A stretch of 40,016 nucleotides of DNA from Kiloniellales bacterium. GTDB lineage: Bacteria > Pseudomonadota > Alphaproteobacteria > Kiloniellales > JAKSBE01. The translations under genes and the position numbers were made by a program. Below the pieces are notes generated by a model, which worked only from the letters and a program-made list of their open reading frames with translations, was not told the origin of the DNA and ran no database searches. Where the stretch lies: contig JANQGU010000085.1 of NCBI GenBank assembly GCA_028282935.1, positions 1 to 40,016 of the forward strand. The letters run 5' to 3'. This document shows, piece after piece, positions 9,437 through 18,425 of this stretch. The stretch's first letter is position 1, and every line of letters starts with the position of its first letter.

Positions 9437-10798
9437 ATGACCGAAGGCGCGGCGGAGCCGGAGCGGCAGGCCGGCACCTGGAACCGGCGGGTGGTCCTGC
9501 TCGCCGGGCCGATCATCCTCTCGAACCTTTCGACGCCGCTGCTGGGCGCGGTCGACACCGCCGTGGTCGGCCACCTGCCGGACCCCACGGCCATCGGCGG
9601 GGTCGGCATCGGCGCCGTGGTCTTCAGCTTCCTGTTCTGGGGCTTCGGCTTCCTGAGGATGGGGACGACCGGCTTCACCGCCCAGGCCTTCGGCGCCGGC
9701 GATGCCGCGGAGCTGCGGGTCGCGCTGCTGCGCCCGCTGTTGCTGGGCCTGGCGCTCGGCGGCCTGATCGTCCTGCTGCAGGGCCCGATCGGCGCCCTTG
9801 CCTTCGGGCTCTTCCACGCCAGCGAGGCGGTCGAGGCCCAGGCCGGCGCCTACTTCGAGGTCCGCATCTGGGCGGCGCCCGCGACCCTGGTGAACTACGC
9901 CATCCTCGGCTGGCTGCTGGGCCTGCGGCGCGCGAACACGGCGCTGGTCCTGCAGGTCGTCCTGAACGGGCTCAACATCGTATTGGACCTGCTCTTCGTG
10001 GTCGGGCTGGGCTGGGACATCCGGGGCGTCGCCCTGGCCAGCGTGATCGCGGAGATCGCCGCCGCGCTCCTGGGCCTGGCGATCGTGCTGCGGCTGCTGC
10101 GGGGCCGGCCGGAGGCGGCCGCGGGGATCTGGCAACGGGTCTGGCAGCGCGACGGCCTGGTCGCCCTGGTCCGGGTGAACTTCGACCTCCTGGTCCGGAC
10201 CCTGACCCTGATCTTCGCCTTCGCCTACTTCACCGACCAGAGCGCGCGCCTGGGCGACCTGCCCCTGGCCGGCAATGCGATCCTGCTGCAGTTCCAGAAG
10301 TTCATCGCCTATGGCCTGGACGGCTTCGCCCACGCCGCCGAGATCCTGGCCGGCAACGCCAAGGGCGCGGGCGACCGCCGCGGCTTCCGCCAGGCGGTGA
10401 GGGTCTGCGGCCTTTGGGGCCTGGGCCTGGCCGCGGTCCTGGCCACCCTGCTGCTGGCCGGCGGACCGGGCCTGATCGCCCTCTTCACCAGCCACCAGGA
10501 CGTCCGCGAGATGGCGCAGGCCTTCCTGCCCTGGCTCGTCCTTTCGCCGCTGGTCTCGGTCTGGAGCTTCCTGCTGGACGGGATCTTCATCGGCACCACC
10601 CGCAGCGCCGCGCTGCGCAACGCCATGCTTCTGTCCCTGGCGGTCTATCTGCCGGCTTGCTGGCTGCTGGTGCCCTGGCTCGGCAACCACGGACTCTGGC
10701 TGGCCTTGACCCTGTTCATGGCCGCGCGGGCGGTGACGCTGGGGTGCTTCTACCCGGCCCTGGACCGGTCGATCGGCGCGCGGCCAGCGGCATCCTGA
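9437..10798 (+). CDS. MATE family efflux transporter (DinF-like)
   Basis: Multi-pass; LAGPIILSNLSTPLLGAVDTAVVGHL N-terminus typical of MATE/DinF. Confidence 0.88.
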   Translation: MTEGAAEPERQAGTWNRRVVLLAGPIILSNLSTPLLGAVDTAVVGHLPDPTAIGGVGIGAVVFSFLFWGFGFLRMGTTGFTAQAFGAGDAAELRVALLRPLLLGLALGGLIVLLQGPIGALAFGLFHASEAVEAQAGAYFEVRIWAAPATLVNYAILGWLLGLRRANTALVLQVVLNGLNIVLDLLFVVGLGWDIRGVALASVIAEIAAALLGLAIVLRLLRGRPEAAAGIWQRVWQRDGLVALVRVNFDLLVRTLTLIFAFAYFTDQSARLGDLPLAGNAILLQFQKFIAYGLDGFAHAAEILAGNAKGAGDRRGFRQAVRVCGLWGLGLAAVLATLLLAGGPGLIALFTSHQDVREMAQAFLPWLVLSPLVSVWSFLLDGIFIGTTRSAALRNAMLLSLAVYLPACWLLVPWLGNHGLWLALTLFMAARAVTLGCFYPALDRSIGARPAAS

Positions 10799-10825
10799 TC
10801 CGCCGGCGTTCCCAAACCGTAGAGG
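10796..10825 (+). promoter_or_regulatory. candidate ECF/RpoE-type promoter TGATCC-N18-TAGAGG upstream of DUF6134 operon
   Basis: TGATCC at 10796-10801, 18-nt spacer, TAGAGG at 10820-10825; same -35 and spacing as the two elements between 18240 and 18327. Confidence 0.6.
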
Positions 10826-10857
10826 TTCGGGTAGTCTTGCTTGGATTGAGGGCGGTC

Positions 10858-11544
10858 ATGTCGCAGAAACTCCAGATTCCCCGCAGAGACCTCCTGGCCC
10901 TGCTGGCCGCCGGGGCCGTCCTGGCGCCGAGCGCGGGCCTGCGCGCCGCCCTGACGCCCGGCGAGCGGATCGCCTTCGACGTCCTGCGCGAGGATTCTTC
11001 GATCGGAAGCCATGTCATCGGCTTCCGGAGAGACGGCGGCGACCTGCTGGTCGACATCGACATCGCACTCGAGGTCCGCTTCGCCTTCCTCACCCTCTAC
11101 CGCTACCGCCATAGCAACCGGGAGCGCTGGCGCGACGGCCGGCTGATCAGCCTGAACAGCGAGACCGACGACGACGGCAGCGCCTACTGGGTGCGCGCCG
11201 AGGCCACGGGCGACGGCCTGCGGGTCGAAGGCAGCGACGGCCGCTACACCGCGCCGGCCGGGACCCTGCCGACCAGCTACTGGAACCCGCGCACCGTCGC
11301 GCAGCGGCAGCTCCTGGACAGCCAGCACGGCCGCCTGCTGTCGGTCGAGGTCCGGCCGCAGGGCCAGGACGACCTGCTGTTGCCGCTGGGCCTGCATAGC
11401 GCCCGGCAATACCGCATCGCCGGCGACCTGGAGCTGGACCTCTGGTACGGCCCGCGGGGCGAGTGGCTGAAGCTGGCCTTCGAGGCCAAGGGCGCCGAGA
11501 TCGAGTACAGCGCGCTCGAAACGGCCAACCCGAGTCGTCTTTGA
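10858..11544 (+). CDS. DUF6134-like exported protein
   Basis: N-terminal signal-like segment (RRDLLALLAAGAVLAPSAGLRAA); beta-rich body; ATG 10858 in frame with ORF track. Confidence 0.65.
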   Translation: MSQKLQIPRRDLLALLAAGAVLAPSAGLRAALTPGERIAFDVLREDSSIGSHVIGFRRDGGDLLVDIDIALEVRFAFLTLYRYRHSNRERWRDGRLISLNSETDDDGSAYWVRAEATGDGLRVEGSDGRYTAPAGTLPTSYWNPRTVAQRQLLDSQHGRLLSVEVRPQGQDDLLLPLGLHSARQYRIAGDLELDLWYGPRGEWLKLAFEAKGAEIEYSALETANPSRL

Positions 11545-12311
11545 ACCGAGCCAAACCGCAGGACCGGGTCTGGATCACGGGCGCCAGCAGCGGCCTGGGC
11601 CGGGCCCTGGCGCTGAAGATGGCGTCCGAGGGCTGGCGGGTCGCGGCCTCGGCACGCAGCCAGGACCAGCTTCAGGCGGTCGCGGCCCTGGCCTCGGCCT
11701 TTCCGGGCAGCATCGAGGCCTTTCCCCTCGACGTGACGGACCGGGATGCGGTCCAGGAGACGGTCGCCCGGATCCTCGAGGACTTCGGACCGCCCGACCT
11801 GGTGGTCCTGAACGCCGGCACCCACAAGCCGACCCCGGCCGCCAGGCTCTCGACCAAGGACTTCCGCCAGCTGGTCGAGCTCAACCTCATGGGTACGGTG
11901 CATTGCCTGGAGGCGGTCCTGCCGCCGCTGCGGCGGCGCCGGGAAGGACAGATCGCCATCGTCGCCTCGCTGGCCGGCTACGTCGGGCTGCCGCTGGCCG
12001 GCGCCTATGGCATGACCAAGGCCGGCCTGATCAACCTGGCCGAGTCGCTGGAGCCCGAGCTGCGGGCCGAGGGCGTCACCCTGCAGGTCGTCAACCCGGG
12101 CTTCGTCAAGACGCCGCTGACCGACCGCAATCCCTTCCACATGCCTTTCCTGATGGACGTCGAGTCGGCGGCGACGGCCTTCTACCGCGGCTTGCAGTCC
12201 GGCGGCTTCGAGATCGTCTTCCCGCGGCGCTTCGCCTACCTTCTCAAGCTCCTCCGGCTCCTGCCCCACCCCCTGGCCCTGGCGATCACCCGCCGCCTGC
12301 TGCCGAAGTGA
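11541..12311 (+). CDS. SDR family oxidoreductase
   Basis: VWITGASSGLGRALA, VVLNAGT, YGMTKAGL (YxxxK); TTG start overlaps preceding TGA. Confidence 0.9.
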   Translation: MNRAKPQDRVWITGASSGLGRALALKMASEGWRVAASARSQDQLQAVAALASAFPGSIEAFPLDVTDRDAVQETVARILEDFGPPDLVVLNAGTHKPTPAARLSTKDFRQLVELNLMGTVHCLEAVLPPLRRRREGQIAIVASLAGYVGLPLAGAYGMTKAGLINLAESLEPELRAEGVTLQVVNPGFVKTPLTDRNPFHMPFLMDVESAATAFYRGLQSGGFEIVFPRRFAYLLKLLRLLPHPLALAITRRLLPK

Positions 12312-12790
12312 TGAAGCAGGAGCGCGCCGCGGCCTATGTCGCCTTCCTGGAGGCGCTGACGGCGGCGCGCCTGCCGGAGCTCTCCGCCTACCTGGCGCCG
12401 CAGGCCCGCTTCGTGGACCCCTTCAACGACGTGACCGGCCGGGAAGCCGTGATCCGGGTCTTCACCAAGATCTTCGAGGACCTGACCGAGGTCGACTTCG
12501 CGGGCCGGGACTTGGCATGCAGCGAGGGGGCCTGCAGCGAGGGGGCCTGCAGCGAGGGGGCCTGCAGCGAGGGGGCCTGCTTCTTCGCCTGGACCCTGCG
12601 CGGCCGTCTGCGCGGCAGCGGCAGGGCGATCACCTTCGAGGGCGTCACCGAGCTGCGCCTCGACGACCAGGGCCGGATCGCCGCCCACATCGACCACTGG
12701 GACGCGGCGAGCCAGCTCTACGCCCGGATGCCGGTTCTGGGATCGCTGTTGGCGGTCTTGCGGCGGCGGCTGGGCGCCAAGGGAGAATGA
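12311..12790 (+). CDS. nuclear transport factor 2-like (SnoaL-type) protein with Cys-rich tandem insert
   Basis: RFVDPFNDVTGREAVIRVFTKIFEDL and HIDHWDAASQLYARMPVLG; 1-nt stop/start overlap with SDR gene. Confidence 0.82.
   Translation: MKQERAAAYVAFLEALTAARLPELSAYLAPQARFVDPFNDVTGREAVIRVFTKIFEDLTEVDFAGRDLACSEGACSEGACSEGACSEGACFFAWTLRGRLRGSGRAITFEGVTELRLDDQGRIAAHIDHWDAASQLYARMPVLGSLLAVLRRRLGAKGE
12518..12580 (+). repeat. perfect in-frame tandem repeat, 4 x 15 bp (TGCAGCGAGGGGGCC) + TGC, encoding (CSEGA)4C
   Basis: Direct reading: tgcagcgagggggcc repeated four times then tgc. Confidence 0.97.
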
Positions 12791-12794
12791 CCGG

Positions 12795-13373
12795 CTACTC
12801 GGCCGCGACTATGGCGGGTTCCGCGGGAAACCTGGCCGAGCGAGCCGGCGGCTTGGTGAAGACGATGGTCACGTCGCCGAGCTTGAGGCCGAACTTGGTG
12901 ATCTCGGCCCGGTTGATGATCACCTGGTCGGCCTGCAGGAACATCCAGTCGTCGAAGTCGACGTTCCAGGTCGAGTCGCCGACCTTGAGCGCCAGGCGAT
13001 AGCGCCAGTTCAGCACGTTGCCGTAGACCTTGCCGGCCGCGGGGCCGATGACGTCCTCGGCCCGCCCCTCGTAGCTGTGCGGCCCGGTCTTGCGGATCGT
13101 CCAGATCCGCTGCTGGGTCTCGCCGTCGTCGTAGAGGAAGTCCTCCTTCAGGACCAGGGTCTCGCCGTCCCAGGTGCCTTCGATATCGACCTCGAACTGC
13201 CGGCGCAGGTCGCCGAAGCGGTCGACGAAGATGCCATGGGCCCGCGTCTCGCCGGCGAAATACTCCTCCAGCAGCAGCTTCGGCTCACGTCCTGCGAAGT
13301 CCTCGGGTTTCATACCACCGCATCCGGTCAAGGTTAGGGTTAAGGCCAGCAAGGCCGCCATATGCCGTATCAT
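12795..13373 (-). CDS. DUF3833 family lipoprotein
   Basis: Lipobox-like LTLTLTGCGG; GTWDGETLVLKEDFLYDDGETQQRIWTI; start chosen at MIRHMAALL. Confidence 0.75.
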   Translation of the reverse strand: MIRHMAALLALTLTLTGCGGMKPEDFAGREPKLLLEEYFAGETRAHGIFVDRFGDLRRQFEVDIEGTWDGETLVLKEDFLYDDGETQQRIWTIRKTGPHSYEGRAEDVIGPAAGKVYGNVLNWRYRLALKVGDSTWNVDFDDWMFLQADQVIINRAEITKFGLKLGDVTIVFTKPPARSARFPAEPAIVAAE

Positions 13374-13380
13374 GGGACTT

Positions 13381-14721
13381 CTACGCCGCGAGGCCCGACT
13401 TGGATGCCTGCCGATCGGCAATCCGGCGCCGCAGCCGGTCGTGCCGGGCCGCGGTGATGGGATAGCCGCGCATCAGGGCGATGCTGGCCAGCTTGAAGGC
13501 CACCGGGACCAGGCTGTAGAGCGCCGCCAGAGCGAAGAGCGGCAGCTCTCCGCCGCCTCCGGGGGAGGCCTCGAAGCCGGCCAGATCGAGCAGCGGGAAG
13601 GCGATCCCGACCGCCAGCGCCAGGGCCAGCTTGGTGCCCATGCCCCAGATCGCGAAGTAGAGCCCGGCCCGCTCCCGCCCGCTGCGCAGGCGGTCGAGAT
13701 CGATCACGTCGGCCTGCATCGAGGGCGGCAGCACGAGGTCGGCCCCCAGGGCCAGGCCCGTGAGCACGCAAACCAGGAAGAACCAGGCGCCGTCGCCGGG
13801 GCCGAGCAGCGGCACGCAGACGAAGACGGCGCAGGCCAGCAGCATGGCGCCGATCCAGACCCGGTGCTTGTCGAAGGGCCGCGTCAGCCGGAGCCAGAGC
13901 GGAACCGAGAGGATGCCGCAGAGGAAGTAGGTCAGCAGGAAAGCGCCGCTGCTGGCCTTGGCGTCCAGGCCGAACTCGGCGAAGAGCAGGAACAGGGTCG
14001 CCGGCAGGCCGTTGGCGATCCCGTTGAGAAAGTAGGCCAGGATCAGCCGCCGGAAGGGCCCGTTGGACCGCAGCAGGCCCAGGCTGCGGCGCCAGGGCAG
14101 GGCCGCGGTCGACCTGGGGGCCGGTTCCGGCACCAGGGTCAGGGCCAGCGTCAGGGCGACCGGCAGCGACACCAGCAGGATCCAGAACAGCATCTCCAGG
14201 GCCCGGCCCCGGTCCTCGCCGAAGGCCGCCGGCAGGGCCGCGGCCAGGATCGTGCCGACGACCACGAAGACCTCGCGCGCCGCCGAGACCCGGCTGCGGC
14301 CGTGATAGTCCACGGTCAGCTCGGCGCCCCAGGCGCTGTAGGGCAGGAGCACCATGGTCCCGCCCAGGGTCAGGATGGCGACCCAGAGCAGCAGATAGGG
14401 CAAGCTCGCGCCGGGTGCCGGCAGGAAGAGGAAGTAGGCGCTGACCAGGAGCAAGGGCGCGCCGGCCAGCATCCAGGGCCGGCGCCGGCCGAAACGGCTC
14501 CGGGTGCGGTCCGACAGGGACCCGATCAGGGGATCCGTGAAGACGTCCCAGATCCGCGTGGCCGTCAGGACGGCGGCGACCGCCGCGAAGCCGAGCCCGA
14601 GGTCAGCGGCGTAGAAGGTCGGCAGGTAGACGTAGAGCGGCAGCAGCAGCGCCGCCAGCGGCAGGCCAGGCAGACCGTAGGCCGTCAGCCGTAGCAGCGA
14701 GGACGCCGCCGCGCGCTCCAT
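13381..14721 (-). CDS. MFS transporter (GPH sugar:cation symporter-like)
   Basis: 12-TM pattern; RIWDVFTDPLIGSLSDRTRSRFGRRRPWML. Confidence 0.88.
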   Translation of the reverse strand: MERAAASSLLRLTAYGLPGLPLAALLLPLYVYLPTFYAADLGLGFAAVAAVLTATRIWDVFTDPLIGSLSDRTRSRFGRRRPWMLAGAPLLLVSAYFLFLPAPGASLPYLLLWVAILTLGGTMVLLPYSAWGAELTVDYHGRSRVSAAREVFVVVGTILAAALPAAFGEDRGRALEMLFWILLVSLPVALTLALTLVPEPAPRSTAALPWRRSLGLLRSNGPFRRLILAYFLNGIANGLPATLFLLFAEFGLDAKASSGAFLLTYFLCGILSVPLWLRLTRPFDKHRVWIGAMLLACAVFVCVPLLGPGDGAWFFLVCVLTGLALGADLVLPPSMQADVIDLDRLRSGRERAGLYFAIWGMGTKLALALAVGIAFPLLDLAGFEASPGGGGELPLFALAALYSLVPVAFKLASIALMRGYPITAARHDRLRRRIADRQASKSGLAA

Positions 14722-14757
14722 GCGCCGTCTCCTTCATCGTCTTCGCCGCCGGCATCT

Positions 14758-15963
14758 TCAGGGCCGGCGCAAGGCCATCTGCAGGACGTCGATCCGGCCG
14801 GCGCGGAACCCGGCCTCGCAGTAGGCCAGGTAGTAGCGCCACATCCGCTGGAAGCGCTCGTCGAAGCCGAGCCGGCCGATCTCGGGCCAGGCCTCGCAGA
14901 ACCGCTGGTGCCACAGGGCCAGGGTGCGGGCGTAGTGGGTGCCGTAGCCCCGGTCGGCCAGCCAGGCGAGCCCGGCGCCCTGGGCCCGCTCGACCAGGGC
15001 CCCGCGCGGCGGCAGAACGCCGCCCGGGAAGATGTAGCGCTGGATGAAGTCGGCGCTGCGCCGGTAGCTCGGCCAGACGTCCTCGGCGATGGTGATCACC
15101 TGCAGCGCCGCCGTGCCGCCCGGCCGCAGCACGCCGCTCAGCTTGCGGAAGAAGGGGTCCCAGTAGCGCTCGCCCACGGCCTCGAACATCTCGATCGAGA
15201 CGACCCGGTCGAAGACGCCCTGGGTATCGCGATAGTCCTGGAAGCGGACTTCGACCTTGTCCTGCAGGCCCTCGGCGGCGATCTGCGCCTGGACGTGCGC
15301 GTACTGCTCCTGCGAGATGGTCAGCGCGGTCACGCGGCAGCCGAGGCGCTTGGCGGCATAGAGGGCAAAGCCGCCCCAGCCGCAGCCGATCTCCAGCACG
15401 TGATCGCCCGCGCTCAGCCCGCCCAGCGCGGCCAGGCTCGCGTACTTGTTGCTCTGGGCCGCTTCCAGCGGCTGATCGGCCTTGTCGAAGACCGCCGAGG
15501 AGTAGGTCAGGCTGCGGTCCAGCCAGGCCGAATAGAAGCTGTTGCCCAGGTCGTAGTGCTGGGAAATGTTGCGCCGCGCGCCGCGCCTGGAGTTCGGCCT
15601 CAGGACGTGGAACAGGCGGTGCAGGCCGGCCAGCATCGAGGTCCGGGTCAGGAAGTTGCCCCAGGCGTCCTCGTTGCGGGCCCCCAGCTCCAGAAGGGCC
15701 GCCAGGTCGGGCGTCTCGAACTCGCCGGCGAGGTAGCCTTCCGCGAAGCCGTTGCTGCCGTTGGTCAACATGCGGCGCAGGACCCTGCGGTGGCGGAACT
15801 CGATCTCGGCCTGCGGCCCCGGCTCCGGGCCCTGGAAGTCGTGCTCGCTGCCGTCCGGCAGGATCACCCGGATACGGCCGTAGCGGGTCCGCTCCAGCAC
15901 CCGGAACATCAGACCGAAGTGGCCGGTGCCGCCGCGCGCGGCCGGTTTGGCTGGTATCTCCAT
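14758..15963 (-). CDS. cyclopropane-fatty-acyl-phospholipid synthase family SAM methyltransferase
   Basis: ISQHYDLGNSFYSAWLDRSLTYSSAVF, VLEIGCGWGGFALYAA, SIEMFEAVGERYWDPFF, YIFPGG. Confidence 0.93.
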   Translation of the reverse strand: MEIPAKPAARGGTGHFGLMFRVLERTRYGRIRVILPDGSEHDFQGPEPGPQAEIEFRHRRVLRRMLTNGSNGFAEGYLAGEFETPDLAALLELGARNEDAWGNFLTRTSMLAGLHRLFHVLRPNSRRGARRNISQHYDLGNSFYSAWLDRSLTYSSAVFDKADQPLEAAQSNKYASLAALGGLSAGDHVLEIGCGWGGFALYAAKRLGCRVTALTISQEQYAHVQAQIAAEGLQDKVEVRFQDYRDTQGVFDRVVSIEMFEAVGERYWDPFFRKLSGVLRPGGTAALQVITIAEDVWPSYRRSADFIQRYIFPGGVLPPRGALVERAQGAGLAWLADRGYGTHYARTLALWHQRFCEAWPEIGRLGFDERFQRMWRYYLAYCEAGFRAGRIDVLQMALRRP

Positions 15964-15978
15964 CTCCCCTGCTCCCCT

Positions 15979-16788
15979 CTACTCGGCCGGCAGCCGCGGA
16001 GCGGGCATTTCGAGGGAGACCGGCTCCCTCGGTGGCTGGGGACGACGGTGGTAGCGGGCCCCCTTTGCCCAAAGCCACAGCGCCTGCCAATGGATTGCGA
16101 GGACGATTTTGAAGGTGAGCAAGGGATAGAGCAACAGGGCGCGCGACAGGCTGCCGAGACCCAGCCGGGCGCCCCGGCCCGACCAGGTCGCGAGCAGGAT
16201 CTCGCCCTCCTTCACCGCCTGGCGGATCAGGACCGCGAGCCGCCGTCCCGGCGGCCGCAGGCGGAAGCGGTAGGACGCCGCCATCGGGATGAAGGGCGAG
16301 ACGTAGAAGCCCTTGTCGCAGGCCTGGTCGAAGGCCTCCTCCCCCGCCGGCGGCGCGGTCAGGGGGATCACGTAGCTGTGCTGCTGGCCGAAGGTGTTGC
16401 GGACCTCGTAGATCACGGCGCGCAGCTCGCCCTCGGCGCCGTGACAGAACCAAAGGGACAGCGGATTGAAGACATAGCCGAAGAGGCGCGGCAGGCAGAG
16501 CAGCTCGACCCGGCCGCCGCCCAGCTCGACGCCGGCCTCGGCGCAGAGCCGCTCGGCCCAGGGCTTCAGCGCGCTGCCGTCGCGGGGACCGTGGTCACGG
16601 TCGCGCAGGCTGAAGAGGTTCGCGCGGTTGTGGGAGAACAGCGGCAGCTCCCGGTCGAGCCGGCCGAGCTCGTCGAGGTCGAAGAGAAAGGCATAGACCC
16701 GGTAGGCGAAGCGGTGGCGGAAGGGCCGCAGCCGCTTGTGCATGACCCGGCCGAAGTAGATCCGAGATCTGAGGGCGGATGCCGGCAT
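15979..16788 (-). CDS. DUF1365 family protein
   Basis: IYFGRVMHKRLRPFRHRFAYRVYAFLFDLDEL; RLFGYVFNPLSLWFCHG. Confidence 0.88.
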   Translation of the reverse strand: MPASALRSRIYFGRVMHKRLRPFRHRFAYRVYAFLFDLDELGRLDRELPLFSHNRANLFSLRDRDHGPRDGSALKPWAERLCAEAGVELGGGRVELLCLPRLFGYVFNPLSLWFCHGAEGELRAVIYEVRNTFGQQHSYVIPLTAPPAGEEAFDQACDKGFYVSPFIPMAASYRFRLRPPGRRLAVLIRQAVKEGEILLATWSGRGARLGLGSLSRALLLYPLLTFKIVLAIHWQALWLWAKGARYHRRPQPPREPVSLEMPAPRLPAE

Positions 16789-16797
16789 CGCCCGCGC

Positions 16798-18129
16798 CTA
16801 CTCCGCCGCTTCCAGGGCCAGCACGGGCTGGACGGCGCGCCAGGCCGGGCTCGAGGTCCCCGCCTCTTCCGCCCAGGGCACGGCGGCGCCCAGCTCGGCC
16901 GCCACCTTGAAGCCGGCCTCCAGGCCGTCCTCGTGGAACCCATAGCCGCAGTAGGCGCCGCAGAACCAGGTCCGCTGCCCGCCCTGGATCCGATAGAGCG
17001 CGGCCTGGGCCTCCAGGGCCGCCTGGTCGAACTGCGGATGGGCGTAGCTGTAGCTGGCCAGCACCTTGTCCGGGTCGGGCCGCTGGATCGGATTGAGGCT
17101 CAGAAGCAGCGGCTCGCTGGTCTTCAGGTTCTGCAGCCGGTTCATCCAGTAGGTCACCGAGACCTTGCGGCCCCGCGCCTCGACCTCGCCGCCGAGGTAG
17201 TTCCAGCTCGCCCAGGCGCCGCGGCGGCGCGGCATCAGCTCGGGATCGCGGTGCAGCACCGCCAGGTTGTCCTCGTAGCCGAGCGCGCCCAGGGTCTCGG
17301 CCTCCTCACGGGTCGCGTCCGGGCCGAGGATGCGCAGGGCCTGGTCGCTGTGGCAGGCCAGAACAAGCTGATCGAAGCGCTCCTCGCCGCCAGCCTCGGT
17401 GGTTACGAAGACGCCCAGCGGCGTGCGCCGGCAGGCGACCACGGCCTGGTTGAGGCGGACCCGGTGCCGGAAGCTGTGGCTGAGCCGGCGCACGTACTCG
17501 CGGCTGCCGCCCTTGACCGTCATCCACTGCGGCCGGTTGGTGAGCAGCAGCAGGCCGTGGTTCTGGCAGAACTGGACGAAGGTGCGCGCCGGAAAGGATC
17601 GCATGTCGGACAGGGAGGTCGACCAGATCGCTGCCCCCATCGGCAGCAGGTGGTCGTTGACGAAGTCGTCGGAATAGTTGCCGGCCTCCAGGTAGGCGCC
17701 CAGGCTCGGGCCCTCTTCGGCCTCCTGCGTCAGCAGTTCCGGGGCCTCGCGGTAGAAGCGGAGGATATCGCGCAGCATGCGCCAGAACCTCGGCCGGCCC
17801 AGGTTGCTGGGCTGGGCCAGCAGGCCGGGAAGGTCGCCCTTGTACTCGAAGGCGCCCTGACCGAGCGACGCCGAGAAGGACATCTCGCTCTTCTCGGTCG
17901 GGACCTCGAGCTCCCGGAACAGGCGGGTCAGCTTCGGATAGGTCAGCTCGTTGTAGACGATGAACCCGGTGTCCACCGGAACCTGGCGTCCCCGGTCCAC
18001 GACCTCCACCGTGTGCGCGTGCCCGCCGAGGTAACCTTCGGCCTCGAAGACCGTGATTTCGTGCTGCTGATTGAGGGCCCAGGCCGCGCCGAGACCGGCG
18101 ATGCCACTACCAACGATGGCGATCTTCAT
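16798..18129 (-). CDS. FAD-dependent oxidoreductase (flavin amine oxidase-like)
   Basis: MKIAIVGSGIAGLGAAWAL dinucleotide-binding motif; VDTGFIVYNELTYPKLTRLF; TWFCGAYCGYGFHEDGLEAG. Confidence 0.9.
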   Translation of the reverse strand: MKIAIVGSGIAGLGAAWALNQQHEITVFEAEGYLGGHAHTVEVVDRGRQVPVDTGFIVYNELTYPKLTRLFRELEVPTEKSEMSFSASLGQGAFEYKGDLPGLLAQPSNLGRPRFWRMLRDILRFYREAPELLTQEAEEGPSLGAYLEAGNYSDDFVNDHLLPMGAAIWSTSLSDMRSFPARTFVQFCQNHGLLLLTNRPQWMTVKGGSREYVRRLSHSFRHRVRLNQAVVACRRTPLGVFVTTEAGGEERFDQLVLACHSDQALRILGPDATREEAETLGALGYEDNLAVLHRDPELMPRRRGAWASWNYLGGEVEARGRKVSVTYWMNRLQNLKTSEPLLLSLNPIQRPDPDKVLASYSYAHPQFDQAALEAQAALYRIQGGQRTWFCGAYCGYGFHEDGLEAGFKVAAELGAAVPWAEEAGTSSPAWRAVQPVLALEAAE

Positions 18130-18239
18130 ACGTTAACCAACTCCTGCCGGGGTCCCGTGAAAGCGGCCAAAGGGTCCTTGGCCCTGGATGTAAGTGCTGG
18201 ACCGAGGGCTCCGGGTTCACTCTCCAAACGCACTAAGGG

Positions 18240-18269
18240 TCGATACGTCAGGCACTTGGCACCGGATCA
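18240..18269 (-). promoter_or_regulatory. candidate RpoE-type promoter TGATCC-N18-TATCGA driving FAD-oxidoreductase operon
   Basis: Minus-strand TGATCC (18269-18264), 18 nt, TATCGA (18245-18240). Confidence 0.6.
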
Positions 18270-18297
18270 CCGCGCGGGCCGAGCGCGAAAAAAATGG

Positions 18298-18327
18298 TGA
18301 TCCGGGGGAGCGGCGGGCCCGTAGATA
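18298..18327 (+). promoter_or_regulatory. candidate autoregulated RpoE-type promoter TGATCC-N18-TAGATA upstream of sigma factor
   Basis: TGATCC 18298-18303, 18 nt, TAGATA 18322-18327; back-to-back with the minus-strand copy. Confidence 0.65.
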
Positions 18328-18425
18328 CTGGGAATGGAGGCCTTATGGTAGCAGGGGTTGAAGCAGTCGGGTCATCCAGCCGCCGTACGCTTGTAGGTGT
18401 CGCTGTGTTGCCCTTAGATAGCCGG

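Noticed and set aside
12236-12697. PLAAG-repeat protein on the minus strand
   Set aside because: Merely the reverse reading of the CSEGA repeat within the NTF2-like gene.
14908-18300. 1130-aa plus-strand ORF
   Set aside because: Overlaps three well-supported minus-strand genes (Cfa-like, DUF1365, FAD oxidoreductase) and has shadow-ORF composition.
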